A stretch of 28,766 nucleotides of DNA from Spirochaetaceae bacterium (GTDB lineage Bacteria > Spirochaetota > Spirochaetia > SZUA-6 > Bin103). Shown here piece by piece: positions 1 to 7,832 of this stretch. The translations under genes were made by a program, and so were the position numbers. The stretch covers positions 1 through 28,766 of the forward strand of contig JAPPKD010000065.1 of assembly GCA_028820215.1 (NCBI GenBank), read 5' to 3'. The notes beneath the pieces were generated by a model. It did not search any database. It was not told where the DNA came from and saw nothing but the letters and a program-made list of their open reading frames with translations. The number at the start of each line of letters is the position of its first letter. Position 1 is the stretch's first letter.

Positions 1-32
1 TCAGGCGGATAGCAGTAGTCGCGGTCGCTCAT
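1..32 (-). CDS. Partial CDS, N-terminus of a probable Fic-family toxin
   Basis: An ATG at 32-30 overlaps the TGA of the upstream small gene (ATGA overlap) and opens a frame that runs off the left edge of the window, reading MSDRDYCYPP. Many Fic-domain AMP-transferases that follow small antitoxin genes begin with a short segment of this kind (an aromatic-Pro stretch before the LKN motif). That resemblance, plus the coupling to the small antitoxin-like gene, is the only evidence; the catalytic HPFxxGNGR motif lies outside the window. Fic toxins transfer AMP to target proteins and are held inactive by the cognate inhibitor. It could also be an unrelated gene. Confidence 0.4.
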   Translation of the reverse strand, partial: MSDRDYCYPP

Positions 33-250
33 TCAGCCGCGGCGACACGGCCGCGGTCCCGGATACGGCGGGCGATATGGGTGCGGCGCCGCTCGGGCGA
101 CCATCCCTCGCGCTCGAACATCTCGAACATGGCGATCTCCTCCGCCGTCAGGGGATTGCCCTCGATCGCCTGCAAGTGCGCGGCCTCCGCCAGCCGGCCG
201 TTCGTGGCGACCGTCGTCGCTGAACTGGAACCATGCTGCATCCTGGCCAT
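29..250 (-). CDS. Small antitoxin-like protein (VbhA/Fic-inhibitor type, putative)
   Basis: 73 residues. The first 20 are low-complexity and poorly conserved-looking. Residues about 21-60 form a charged helical segment with the core EGNPLTAEEIAMFEMFEREG, followed by a basic stretch rich in Arg. Short proteins carrying an EGNPL...E..MFEMFEREGW block are, as I recall, often found directly upstream of Fic/DOC genes, which agrees with the ATGA overlap to the downstream frame at position 32. The likely role is to bind and silence the toxin. I do not see a clear Shine-Dalgarno sequence before the ATG at 250. A later Met (residue 4) is also possible. Family assignment is inference, not a recognised motif match. 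Confidence 0.55.
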   Translation of the reverse strand: MARMQHGSSSATTVATNGRLAEAAHLQAIEGNPLTAEEIAMFEMFEREGWSPERRRTHIARRIRDRGRVAAAE

Positions 251-321
251 GGTGGGACCCTATCACATACAGCAGGACGAGCTGCGGCGAAGCCGTCGCG
301 GGCTCGGCGGGGCGTCGGCGC

Positions 322-1095
322 TCACGCCGGTAACTGCTGCAGGAATGCCCGCAGCATGCGCGCCATCTGCGGCTCGTAAAGAGGGGCGTAGGCGGTGAAC
401 TCGCGCAAGTTGCGCGCAGCTTCCGCGGCCGGGTCGAAGCGGTCGCCCATCAGCTCGTAGTCGCCGGCCAGCTCCCGGTTCCAGACGCGCAGCTCGTCCA
501 GGGTGAGCTGCGGCTCGAACTGGAAGCCGTAGGACAGCCCGTAGCGGAACGCCATCGGGAAGCGCAGCCAGGCACCGTCGCGGCGCAGCATCGTTCCATC
601 CGCCAGCAACTCCCCGCCTGCCGGGACCGTGAACCGCTCGCCGTGCAGGGTCGGCACCAGGGGAACGGCGATCTCCCGGAACACGGGATCGGCGGCGCCG
701 GCCGCCGTCACGTCGATCTTGCGCAGGCCGAACTGGTAGCCGCCGGTGGGGGCGACCTCGCCCCCCAGCGCCCGCGAGAGCAACTGGGCGCCCAGGCAGA
801 TGCCGAGGACCGGGGTCGGTGGGCTGCCGGTGGTGGCCGCGCGCAGGTAGTCCATCTCCTGCCGCAGAGCCGGCAGGTCGTCGTTGGCCGACATCGGACC
901 GCCCAGCGCGACGATCAGGTCGATCTCCGCCAGATCCGGGGCGTCCAGTTGCTCGAACCCCGGCGCTTCTCGATACAGCGGCACCGGGATCAGCCGGAAG
1001 CCGGCCTCCTCCAGCACCGCGGTGAAGTTGCCGCCCAGCGTCTCAACGGCCTCGTGCTGGATGACCGCGGCGCGCTTCCCCCTCGCCTGTTCCAT
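322..1095 (-). CDS. Class I glutamine amidotransferase-like protein (degenerate triad)
   Basis: 257 residues, the usual size for stand-alone GATase1 proteins (GMP synthase-like). Visible landmarks are the GGPMSAND oxyanion-type strand near residue 66, the nucleophile elbow GICLGAQLL with Cys100, and a conserved HGERF segment. In active members the triad is completed by QFHxE near the C-terminal third; here the matching stretch reads QFEPQLT, so the catalytic His is Glu194 and the Glu is Gln196. Glutaminase activity by the normal mechanism is therefore doubtful. The start at 1095 has a good GAGGAGG ribosome site two bases upstream. It is divergent from the rhamnose mutarotase operon. It may have become a binding or regulatory protein, or use a different residue as base. 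Confidence 0.85.
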   Translation of the reverse strand: MEQARGKRAAVIQHEAVETLGGNFTAVLEEAGFRLIPVPLYREAPGFEQLDAPDLAEIDLIVALGGPMSANDDLPALRQEMDYLRAATTGSPPTPVLGICLGAQLLSRALGGEVAPTGGYQFGLRKIDVTAAGAADPVFREIAVPLVPTLHGERFTVPAGGELLADGTMLRRDGAWLRFPMAFRYGLSYGFQFEPQLTLDELRVWNRELAGDYELMGDRFDPAAEAARNLREFTAYAPLYEPQMARMLRAFLQQLPA

Positions 1096-1116
1096 CGCCT
1101 CCTCGTCTCTGCCGCC

Positions 1117-1126
1117 ATGCTACCCT
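1117..1126. promoter_or_regulatory. Overlapping divergent -10 elements (weak)
   Basis: In the 65-base gap between the amidotransferase and the mutarotase, TAGCAT on the minus strand (1117-1122) and TACCCT on the plus strand (1121-1126) both match the relaxed TANNNT form of a -10 box and overlap each other. Either would leave a leader containing the observed ribosome sites. No convincing -35 is seen, so this is a weak call. Confidence 0.25.
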
Positions 1127-1160
1127 GAGACCAGCACGCCGACGCAGAAGGAGACGCAGG

Positions 1161-1475
1161 ATGTACTCGATCGGGATGGCGCTCAAGCTCAAGCCGGGCC
1201 AGTACGCGGAGTACAAGCGGCGCCACGACGAGCTGTGGCCGGAGATGGAGCGCATGATGCACGCGCAGGACGTCAGCATGGTGATCTACCGGCATGGGGA
1301 GTGGCTGTTCATACACGGCACGGCGCCCACCGAGGAGCACTTCGGGCGGACCGGCACGGACCCGATCACGCCGAAGTGGAACGAGTACATGAAGGACGTG
1401 CTGGAGGTCGACGAAACCGGCGACCTGATTGTCCACGAGCTGCCGCTCGCCTTCAGCTTCGGCGACTTCGCGTGA
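1161..1475 (+). CDS. rhaM: L-rhamnose mutarotase
   Basis: 104 residues, exactly the size of the RhaM family, which interconverts the alpha and beta anomers of L-rhamnose in the cytoplasm. The residues expected at the active site are present at the family positions: Tyr18 and His22 in EYKRRHDELW, and Trp73 in the PKWNEYM segment. The start is set by an AAGGAG ribosome site 8 bases before the ATG. It is the first gene of a plus-strand operon that continues with a beta-propeller glycosidase-like protein 34 bases downstream, then an MDR dehydrogenase and a PhyH oxygenase, which suggests uptake and breakdown of rhamnose-bearing glycans. The true substrate may be another 6-deoxy sugar. Confidence 0.9.
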   Translation: MYSIGMALKLKPGQYAEYKRRHDELWPEMERMMHAQDVSMVIYRHGEWLFIHGTAPTEEHFGRTGTDPITPKWNEYMKDVLEVDETGDLIVHELPLAFSFGDFA

Positions 1476-1509
1476 AGTCGCCGCACGCCGCACAAGGAGA
1501 CCCACTCCC

Positions 1510-2916
1510 ATGAAGTTCCTGTTCGCCGATTACTCGGACATCTTCGAGCCGTGGGGGAGCGTGGGCTTCCGCGCCAGCGCTCCGCGCGTGTTCGCGCCGG
1601 CGCCGCCGATCCCGTTCAACGTCAGCCACACGCGCCGCCTGCCGGACGGGTCGTACGACGTCATCGGGCACAAGGTCGGCACCCGCATCCCCTGGCAGAT
1701 CTACCGCGCCTCCACGCGCGACGGGATCCACCTGGAGAACATCCGCATCGTCCACGACGAGCCCGGCAACCACTGGGGCTACAACGCCCGCTGCCTCTAC
1801 AGCCCGGAGCTCGGCCGCTACATCTACACCAAGAACACCTCCGACGACTCCGGGTTCACCATGCACATCTTCCACAGCGAGAACGGGGAGGACTGGACCC
1901 CGTACGAGCACAACCCGGTGTTCAACGAGGGCGACAACTGGGGCGGCATCTGGAGCTCGGCCGCGCAGCGCTTCATCCTCACGCCCAAGGGCATCCAGCG
2001 CTACGAGCACAAGGCGGTGAACGAGCTGTTCCTCAACGCCCGGCGCGTGCTGACGGTGCGCACGAGTCCGGACGGCTTCACCTGGACGCCGCAGATCGCC
2101 AGCGACTACAAGGTCGACAAGGAGGTCGTGCGCGGCATGCGCATTCTGCACGCGCCGCTGCTCTCCGCCGAGTACCAGCTCGAGCAGAACGAGTGGGATC
2201 CGCCCGACATGGAGTTCTACAACGGCCACCCGTTCGTCTACGAAGGCCGCTACTTCATGGGTGTGAACAATTACTCGGGATCGTTCACGGAGCCGGCCTG
2301 GCCGCCGGTGCGCTCCGACGGCCACGGCGCCGGCGGCGCGCTGGGCAACGAGCTGTGGACCAGCCGCGACGGCCTGACCTGGAACCGCCCCAACCAGCAC
2401 GGCTGCAACGGTATCGGCGGCACCCACGACCCGATGCTGATCGGCGACCGCGTCGTGTTCCGCGGGCCGAACTCGGTCGACGGCGTGCCGGTGGACCGGT
2501 TCACCTACGTGACCGGATGGTCCAACAGCCACTTCACCACCGCGTCGCTGGTGATGGGCTCGGGCGGTCTGTTCCTGAACGTCGCGGTCCCGGGCGAGGG
2601 GGTCGACAACACCGCCAACGAGAATTACGTGCTGGCGGAGCTGATCGACGGCGCCGGCAAGGTGATCACCGGCTACGACCGCGAGGGCTGCCAGCTCCAG
2701 GGCCCGCTGGACCAGTTGCGGCATCCGCTGCGCTGGCGCGGCAAGGACGGCAGCGAGCTGGCCGGCGAGCGCGTGCGGGTGCGCATCTACCTGCGCGGGT
2801 CCGCCGTGTACGCGCTGACCTCGCCCGATGCCCAGAGCGACTACGACACCGGCAGCCCGTACGTGGCGGTCACGCCGCCCCGGCCCACGCGCCGCCGCAA
2901 CAGCACCGGCAACTAG
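1510..2916 (+). CDS. Glycoside hydrolase-like five-bladed beta-propeller (GH43/GH32 type)
   Basis: 468 residues from the ATG at 1510, chosen because AAGGAG lies 10-15 bases upstream; the frame is open further up but has no better start. No signal peptide is seen, so it is probably cytoplasmic. Repeated aromatic-rich strands such as YSPELGRYIYTKN, FHSENGEDWTPY, WTSRDGLTWNRP and the acidic turns between them are typical of the GH43/GH32/GH62-like propeller fold, in which the active site collects acids from several blades. The C-terminal 90 residues form a beta-rich tail ending in a short basic segment. I cannot name the substrate; placement behind rhaM suggests a rhamnose- or arabinose-type oligosaccharide. 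A sialidase-like propeller is the main alternative. Confidence 0.7.
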   Translation: MKFLFADYSDIFEPWGSVGFRASAPRVFAPAPPIPFNVSHTRRLPDGSYDVIGHKVGTRIPWQIYRASTRDGIHLENIRIVHDEPGNHWGYNARCLYSPELGRYIYTKNTSDDSGFTMHIFHSENGEDWTPYEHNPVFNEGDNWGGIWSSAAQRFILTPKGIQRYEHKAVNELFLNARRVLTVRTSPDGFTWTPQIASDYKVDKEVVRGMRILHAPLLSAEYQLEQNEWDPPDMEFYNGHPFVYEGRYFMGVNNYSGSFTEPAWPPVRSDGHGAGGALGNELWTSRDGLTWNRPNQHGCNGIGGTHDPMLIGDRVVFRGPNSVDGVPVDRFTYVTGWSNSHFTTASLVMGSGGLFLNVAVPGEGVDNTANENYVLAELIDGAGKVITGYDREGCQLQGPLDQLRHPLRWRGKDGSELAGERVRVRIYLRGSAVYALTSPDAQSDYDTGSPYVAVTPPRPTRRRNSTGN

Positions 2917-2926
2917 GAGAAGAGGG

Positions 2927-3919
2927 ATGAGAGCGGTTCACGTGACAGGACCGGGACGAGTCGAGGTCGTTGACCGCCCCGAGCCGGCGGTGGAGGCCGA
3001 CCAGGTGATGTTGCGCCCGGTCACGGCCACGCTGGCGCGCGACGACGTGCGCCGCGTGTACGACGGCGCCGCCGACACCTACCCGCTGCCGGCCGGCGCC
3101 AGCGCCCACGAGCTGGTGGCGCGCGTGGTCGAGGCCAAGTACAACGCCCGCGAGTGGCGGGAGTACGAACCGGGCGAGCTGGTCACGTTCTACGGCACGC
3201 AGGCGATCGGTCTGGCGGAGACGGTGGTCGTCCCCCACTCGACCGTATATTGGCTGCCGCCGGCCGAGGACCCCGACCTGCAGGTGGTGCCCACCGCCCG
3301 CCCGCTGGGCCAGGTGATCGAGGCGTGCAACACCTTCCCGCCGCTCGCCACGGCATGCGCGGCCGTGGTCGGGCAGGGATCCTCCGGCCTGCTGTTCGAC
3401 GCGCTGCTGGCGCGCATGGGGGCCGGTGTGGTTGCCGGCATCGACACGCTGCCGGAGCGCGTCGCGGCTGCCGCGCGCTTCGGTGCGACGCTGGCGCTCG
3501 TGCCGGATGCGGACACGGTGCGGCAGGTGCAGGACGCCAACGGCGGCTTCCTGGCCGACGTGGTGGTGGAGACCTCGGGCACGACCGACGGCCTGCGGCT
3601 GGCGGTGGAGCTGGTACGCCCGGGCGGCCGGTTGCACCTGTTCGGCGCGCCGAACGAGTTCCCGTACCACCTGGACGCCGCGGCCCTGACCGAGAAACGC
3701 TTCGAGGTGCAGGCGTCCGGCGCCGGCATCGAGGACGCGACCCCGTACTGGTCGCCGTACGGCGCAGCGATGAACCTGGTGCTGCGGGGCGAGGTGGACA
3801 CGCGGCCGCTGCTGACGCATCGCTTTCCGCTGGAACAGGCCGCCGACGCTTTCGAGCTGGCCCGCTCCGGCGACGACGGCGCGCTCAAGGTGAGCATCGA
3901 CTTCGGCGATGACGGCTGA
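2927..3919 (+). CDS. MDR-superfamily (zinc alcohol dehydrogenase-like) oxidoreductase
   Basis: 330 residues from the ATG at 2927, 4 bases after GAGGG-type purines and 10 bases past the preceding stop. It has the GroES-like N-terminal half and a Rossmann half with the nucleotide motif GQGSSG (149-154) and a typical VVETSGT...LVRPGGRLHLFG stretch. The usual first zinc ligand (Cys in GICGSD) is absent, the equivalent being TLARDD near residue 37; the GHE pair survives as AHE (His61, Glu62), and the four-Cys structural zinc loop is missing. It may therefore be zinc-independent, like quinone or L-threonine-type relatives, or a sugar dehydrogenase with altered metal use. Its last 11 bases overlap the next gene, implying coupled translation. 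Confidence 0.8.
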   Translation: MRAVHVTGPGRVEVVDRPEPAVEADQVMLRPVTATLARDDVRRVYDGAADTYPLPAGASAHELVARVVEAKYNAREWREYEPGELVTFYGTQAIGLAETVVVPHSTVYWLPPAEDPDLQVVPTARPLGQVIEACNTFPPLATACAAVVGQGSSGLLFDALLARMGAGVVAGIDTLPERVAAAARFGATLALVPDADTVRQVQDANGGFLADVVVETSGTTDGLRLAVELVRPGGRLHLFGAPNEFPYHLDAAALTEKRFEVQASGAGIEDATPYWSPYGAAMNLVLRGEVDTRPLLTHRFPLEQAADAFELARSGDDGALKVSIDFGDDG

Positions 3920-4805
3920 GCTGACCGCGGCGCAGATCCGCCACTTCGACACGTTCGGCTTCGTCGTCCGCCCGCAGCTCTTCACGCCCGCGGAGACGGA
4001 TGAGATCGTGGCTGGCTTCGAGGACGTGATGGCCGAGGACCGTCAAGGCGAGTCGTTCCGCGGCGACAAACGCCACTCCGTGGTTTCCTGCGCCGAGCGC
4101 CACCCGGCGATGAGGGCGCTGATCGACGATCCTCGCATCGTGCGGCCGATCGAGCAGGTGTTCCGGCAGCCGATCATGTGGTGGGGCTCCGACGGCAACT
4201 ACTACGTGGGCGATACCGCCTGGCATCCCGACGGCTGCGACCTGGAGCTGGCGCTGCGCCGCATCAAGGTGTCGCTCTACCTCGACCCCGTGGACGGCGA
4301 CACGGGCGCGATCCGCTTCATTCCGGGCTCGCACCGCAATCCCATGCACGGCGAGCTGCAGGTGCTGCAGGTGGAACGGACCAGGCAGGTCATCGCCGAA
4401 GGGCGCGGCGATCCGTCGCAGCTCGACGAGTACCGCGAGCGCGGCTTCGACGTGGAGGCGGCCGATCCGGCGTTCGGCGTCGAGCAGGACTCCCTGCCGT
4501 GCCAGGTGGTGGCCTCGCGACCCGGCGACGTGGTGTTCTTCGATCAGAACCTCTTCCACGCTTCCTTCGGCGGCCGCTCGGGCCGGCGCATGTTCACGCT
4601 GTGCTACTGCACGATTCCGGAGGACGAGCCCGCCCGGGCCGACATGCAGCGGTCGTACGAGGGCTCGCACCGCGCCGTCAGGGCGCTGTCGTACTCAGGC
4701 GCCACGCCGGCCGCGGAAGGCGTCCACCATCCGGCGGTCCTGAATACGGACCGACCCGCACTGCGCCGGCTGACCGAGCCTCTCGTGGAGCGTGGCTGGG
4801 TCTGA
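3909..4805 (+). CDS. Phytanoyl-CoA dioxygenase (PhyH) family Fe(II)/2-oxoglutarate oxygenase
   Basis: 298 residues, normal for the family. The N-terminus begins with the characteristic QIRHFDTFGFVVRPQLF segment. The iron triad is complete: His106 and Asp108 in WHPDG and the distal His217 in NLFHASFGG, followed by Arg226/227 in position to bind 2-oxoglutarate. The GSHRNPMHG motif at the turn before the lid is also typical. Such enzymes hydroxylate small organic substrates in the cytoplasm; many bacterial homologues sit in sugar or secondary-metabolite operons with unknown substrates. It is the last gene of the rhaM operon and overlaps the dehydrogenase by 11 bases. The substrate cannot be read from the sequence. 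Confidence 0.9.
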   Translation: MTAELTAAQIRHFDTFGFVVRPQLFTPAETDEIVAGFEDVMAEDRQGESFRGDKRHSVVSCAERHPAMRALIDDPRIVRPIEQVFRQPIMWWGSDGNYYVGDTAWHPDGCDLELALRRIKVSLYLDPVDGDTGAIRFIPGSHRNPMHGELQVLQVERTRQVIAEGRGDPSQLDEYRERGFDVEAADPAFGVEQDSLPCQVVASRPGDVVFFDQNLFHASFGGRSGRRMFTLCYCTIPEDEPARADMQRSYEGSHRAVRALSYSGATPAAEGVHHPAVLNTDRPALRRLTEPLVERGWV

Positions 4806-4825
4806 CGCGGGCTTGGGCCCTCCGC

Positions 4826-5965
4826 TCACGCGCCGCCAAGTGACCGCGTCGAGCAGATCGTGATCACCAGATCTCCTCGACGAACCCGGTATGGACTCTT
4901 CGCCGACGGGGTCACGAGGTAATTCCCGCCCCGCGGATAGAGACTGCGGAACGCCTCCATCGCCGTGGTGGTCACGCGTTCGGGGTCGATCTTGCACTCG
5001 AACAGATCGACGTGGTCGCGCGGGCGGCGGACCACGAAGTCCACTTCGCGGCGTGACTTGTCCTGCCAATAGAAGACGTCCTCGTCCCGGTACCGGAACC
5101 TCAGGGAGTCCAGCACCAGATGCTCCCAGAGGAGACCGCGGTCATCGTCCCTGATGCTGTCCCAACCCTTCTCGCTCGCGACGAAACCGGTGTCGAACGC
5201 GTAGCACTTGGGGCGCCGGACGATCTCGCGCGTGCCGCCGCCGTGGAACGGCGGTACCAGATGGACCGCGTGGGCGATCTGCATCGCCTCGATATGCGCC
5301 CTGACGGTCGGCCGGCTCAGCTCGCTCAGACTGGCCAGCTTGCTGTAGTCGAGCTGCCCTCCGCTCTGTCGCAGCAGCAGCCGGAACAGGGCCAGGAAGC
5401 CCTGGCGATTGCGAATGGCAAACAGCTCCAGCATGTCCCGCGCGTAGAAGCTGTCGACCCACTCGCTGAAGAAGCCCCGCCCCGTGCGGTCCGTCAGCAG
5501 TGCCTCCGGCAATCCGCCGTGCAGCAGGCGGCGGTCCAGATCAGGAACTCCGAACGGTTGGGCACACTCCTCCCACAGGACCGGACACAAGTGAACGACC
5601 TGCTTGCGGCCGGCCAGTGAGTCGCGGAACTTGCGGGTCGCGGCCAACGTTGAGGAGCCCGTGGCCAGCACGCGGAGTTGCGGATACTCATCTGCCGCGA
5701 TCTTCAGCAAGCGGCTCGGATCGGCAAGGCGATGTATCTCGTCGAACACCAGCACCGTTCCCGGTGGCCGGCCGTCGAGAAACAGCTCCGGATCGGCGAG
5801 CGCCCGCACCACGGAGGGAAGGTCGCAGTTCAGATAGACCTGATCATCCGGCAGCATATGGGCCAGCGTCGTCTTTCCGATCCGGCGAACGCCGGAGAGC
5901 CAGACGACCGTGCGATCTGACCATGCCTGTTGGATCCGGTTCAGCCAGAGTGCGCGCCTAACCAC
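4826..5965 (-). CDS. AAA-type ATPase with DUF4143-like C-terminal domain
   Basis: 379 residues starting with GTG at 5965. The N-terminal ATPase has a Walker A motif GVRRIGKTT (Lys31), Walker B VLVFDEIH (Asp75, Glu76) and a sensor strand LATGSST. The second half carries a helical winged-helix region (SELSRPTVRAHIEAM) and a C-terminal nuclease-like core with YWQDKSRREVDFVV and LFECKI, which resembles the PD-(D/E)xK-like D...ExK pattern found in DUF4143 proteins. The cell role of this very widespread family is unsettled; links to mobile or toxin-like functions have been suggested. A strong promoter places the transcript start on the GTG itself. It is a single-gene unit, convergent with the PhyH gene. 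Confidence 0.85.
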   Translation of the reverse strand: MVRRALWLNRIQQAWSDRTVVWLSGVRRIGKTTLAHMLPDDQVYLNCDLPSVVRALADPELFLDGRPPGTVLVFDEIHRLADPSRLLKIAADEYPQLRVLATGSSTLAATRKFRDSLAGRKQVVHLCPVLWEECAQPFGVPDLDRRLLHGGLPEALLTDRTGRGFFSEWVDSFYARDMLELFAIRNRQGFLALFRLLLRQSGGQLDYSKLASLSELSRPTVRAHIEAMQIAHAVHLVPPFHGGGTREIVRRPKCYAFDTGFVASEKGWDSIRDDDRGLLWEHLVLDSLRFRYRDEDVFYWQDKSRREVDFVVRRPRDHVDLFECKIDPERVTTTAMEAFRSLYPRGGNYLVTPSAKSPYRVRRGDLVITICSTRSLGGA

Positions 5966-5971
5966 AGTCGT

Positions 5972-5999
5972 ATTTTACTAATGGACGTCTATATGTAAA
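5972..5999 (-). promoter_or_regulatory. Sigma-70-type promoter for the DUF4143 ATPase (leaderless)
   Basis: On the minus strand TTTACA (5999-5994) and TAAAAT (5977-5972) are separated by 16 bases in a locally AT-rich patch that stands out from the GC-rich surroundings. Counting 7 bases past the -10 gives a start at 5965, which is the G of the GTG start codon. No ribosome site precedes this GTG, consistent with leaderless translation. Confidence 0.6.
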
Positions 6000-6063
6000 G
6001 CATGGCTATCATTCGGTTGACAAGGATCGCAGGCGGGAATCGCGTCCGAGCGGGCATCTTCGC

Positions 6064-7497
6064 TCAAGAGACGGGCGGCCGGTGCTCGATCCAGGGGCGG
6101 GCGGCCTCGAACGCCGCCGATGCGGCGATCACCGACGCCTCGTCGCCCTTGCGGCCGACGATCTGCAGGCCGATGGGCAGGCCGTCGGCGGAGAAGCCGG
6201 CCGGCACGGAGGCCGCCGGGTGCCCGCTGGCGTTGATGGGCATCGTGAACGCGCCGTTGAAATACTGTTCCGGGAACTCCGAGGTGCCCGAGACCTCGCC
6301 CGGATAGGGCGCGTTGCGGAACGCCGGGAACCGTGCCGTGGGTGACAGGAGCAGGTCGTAGTCCTCGAACAGGTTCGCGAAGTCGGCCCGCAGGCAGTCG
6401 ACCATGGCCAGCGCGCGGGCGTAGTCCGCGGTGGTGACCCGCGAGCCGTGCTCGAGGAAGAACGTGGAGTAACCCATGAGCCGGTCACCGTCGGACTCGT
6501 AGAGCTTCCGGTAGCGGTTGAAGGCGTTGGCGGTCATGAGCGCTCCGTAGGTGTCGTACGGGGGGTCCAGCTTCAGCTTCGTCTCGGCGACCTGGCATCC
6601 CAGCTCTTCGAACGCGCGCGCCGCGCGGTACGTCACCTCCGCGACGTCCGGATGCACGTCGGCAAAGCCGAAGTCCGGACTCCACGCGACGCGCAGGCCG
6701 GCCACGCCGCGGTCCACCGCGGCGACGTAGTCGGCCGGCTCCTCGCGGAGCGAGAGCGGGTCGCGCGGGTCGTGCCCGGCGAGGACCTGCAGCAACAGCG
6801 CGGCATCCCGCACCGTGCGGGCCAGGGGGCCGCTCTGGGAGAAGATGTTCGGCGCCGGCGCGGGTGGGGCGCCGCTGTAGAACGACACCCGGCCCTGCGT
6901 GGGCTTGATGCCGTAGATCCCGCAGAAGTGGGACGGAATGCGGATCGAGCCGCCTCCGTCGCTGCCGGTCGCCATGGGGCACAGGTACGCGGCGACGGCC
7001 GCCGCCGCCCCGGCGCTGGACCCGCCGGGCGTGTGATCGGGGTTCCAGGGGTTGCCGCCGTCGGGACCGAGCAGGTTCTGGCACGTCCCCACGAAGCCCA
7101 GCTCGGACGCGTTGGTCTTGCCCAGGATGACGGCGCCCGCCGCCCGTACCCGCTCCACGACCGCGTCGTCCCGTTCCGGAACGCGGTCCTGGAACCACAC
7201 CGAGCCGCTGGTCGTGCGGATGCCGGCGGTCATCTGCGTGTCCTTGATCGGGATCGGCAGCCCGTGCAGTGGGCCGATCGCGTCGCCGCGCTGCACCGCC
7301 TGCTCGGCGGCCCTGGCCTGCTCACGCGCCAAGTCCGGAGTGAGCAGCAGGAACGAGTGCAGCCGCCCATCGAGCCGCTCGATGCGGTCCAGGAAGATCT
7401 CGGTGAGCTCGACCGGCGACACCTGCCTGGCGGCAACCAACCGCAGCAGCTCGGCGGCGGACGCGTACGCCAGTTCATCATGCCCCATGTCGGGCAT
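6064..7497 (-). CDS. Amidase signature family hydrolase
   Basis: 477 residues, typical for the family. The Ser-cisSer-Lys triad is present: Lys85 in GLPIPIKDT, the cis-Ser at 160 in PGGSSAGAA, and the nucleophile Ser184 in GSDGGGSIR; the 24-residue gap from 160 to 184 matches well-studied members. The family hydrolyses amides in the cytoplasm, from fatty amides to aryl and peptide amides. GatA of the tRNA amidotransferase is unlikely because no gatB/gatC neighbours occur. Either the ATG at 7497 (GGAGG only 3 bases away) or the fourth codon ATG at 7488 (12 bases away) could be the start. A 68-base gap separates it from the FmdB-like gene upstream on the same strand. Confidence 0.9.
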   Translation of the reverse strand: MPDMGHDELAYASAAELLRLVAARQVSPVELTEIFLDRIERLDGRLHSFLLLTPDLAREQARAAEQAVQRGDAIGPLHGLPIPIKDTQMTAGIRTTSGSVWFQDRVPERDDAVVERVRAAGAVILGKTNASELGFVGTCQNLLGPDGGNPWNPDHTPGGSSAGAAAAVAAYLCPMATGSDGGGSIRIPSHFCGIYGIKPTQGRVSFYSGAPPAPAPNIFSQSGPLARTVRDAALLLQVLAGHDPRDPLSLREEPADYVAAVDRGVAGLRVAWSPDFGFADVHPDVAEVTYRAARAFEELGCQVAETKLKLDPPYDTYGALMTANAFNRYRKLYESDGDRLMGYSTFFLEHGSRVTTADYARALAMVDCLRADFANLFEDYDLLLSPTARFPAFRNAPYPGEVSGTSEFPEQYFNGAFTMPINASGHPAASVPAGFSADGLPIGLQIVGRKGDEASVIAASAAFEAARPWIEHRPPVS

Positions 7498-7565
7498 TGT
7501 CCTCCGGATGGGTCCCGCGTTGCGACGCGCGGGCGCCTACTTCGATCGGGAGAAAGCTCGCCTGG

Positions 7566-7832
7566 CTAGAAACAACCGCAGGCGGCGCCGTGCGCGCAGC
7601 CGCCGCGCGAGACGGCCGGGTTGTCCATGCACACGTCGGCGGCCTCGTCGGCTCCCGTGGCCACCATCGGCGCGTTGAACACGCGTTTGACCGGCGCGTC
7701 GGCCGGCGTCTCACCCAGGTCGAGCCCGCCGGCGTCGCAGAGCTCCTGCCAACTGGTGAGCATGGCGGTCATCGAGTGGCTGACCTCGAAGGTCTGGCCG
7801 TTGGTGGGGCAGTGATAATCGTAAGCTGGCAT
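7566..7832 (-). CDS. FmdB-like small zinc-ribbon protein
   Basis: 88 residues. The opening MPAYDYHCPTNGQTFEV is that of FmdB-type putative regulators or zinc ribbons, but the first knuckle has a single Cys (Cys8) rather than CxxC. Remaining cysteines are at 32, 68, 79, 85 and 87, with a Cys/Gly-rich tail GGCAHGAACGCF that could bind a metal together with Cys8 or His residues. A clear GGAGG ribosome site lies four bases before the ATG. Function of the family is not established; regulatory or metal-handling roles are proposed. It is downstream, on the same strand, of the structured non-coding region at 7880-8130. Confidence 0.7.
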   Translation of the reverse strand: MPAYDYHCPTNGQTFEVSHSMTAMLTSWQELCDAGGLDLGETPADAPVKRVFNAPMVATGADEAADVCMDNPAVSRGGCAHGAACGCF

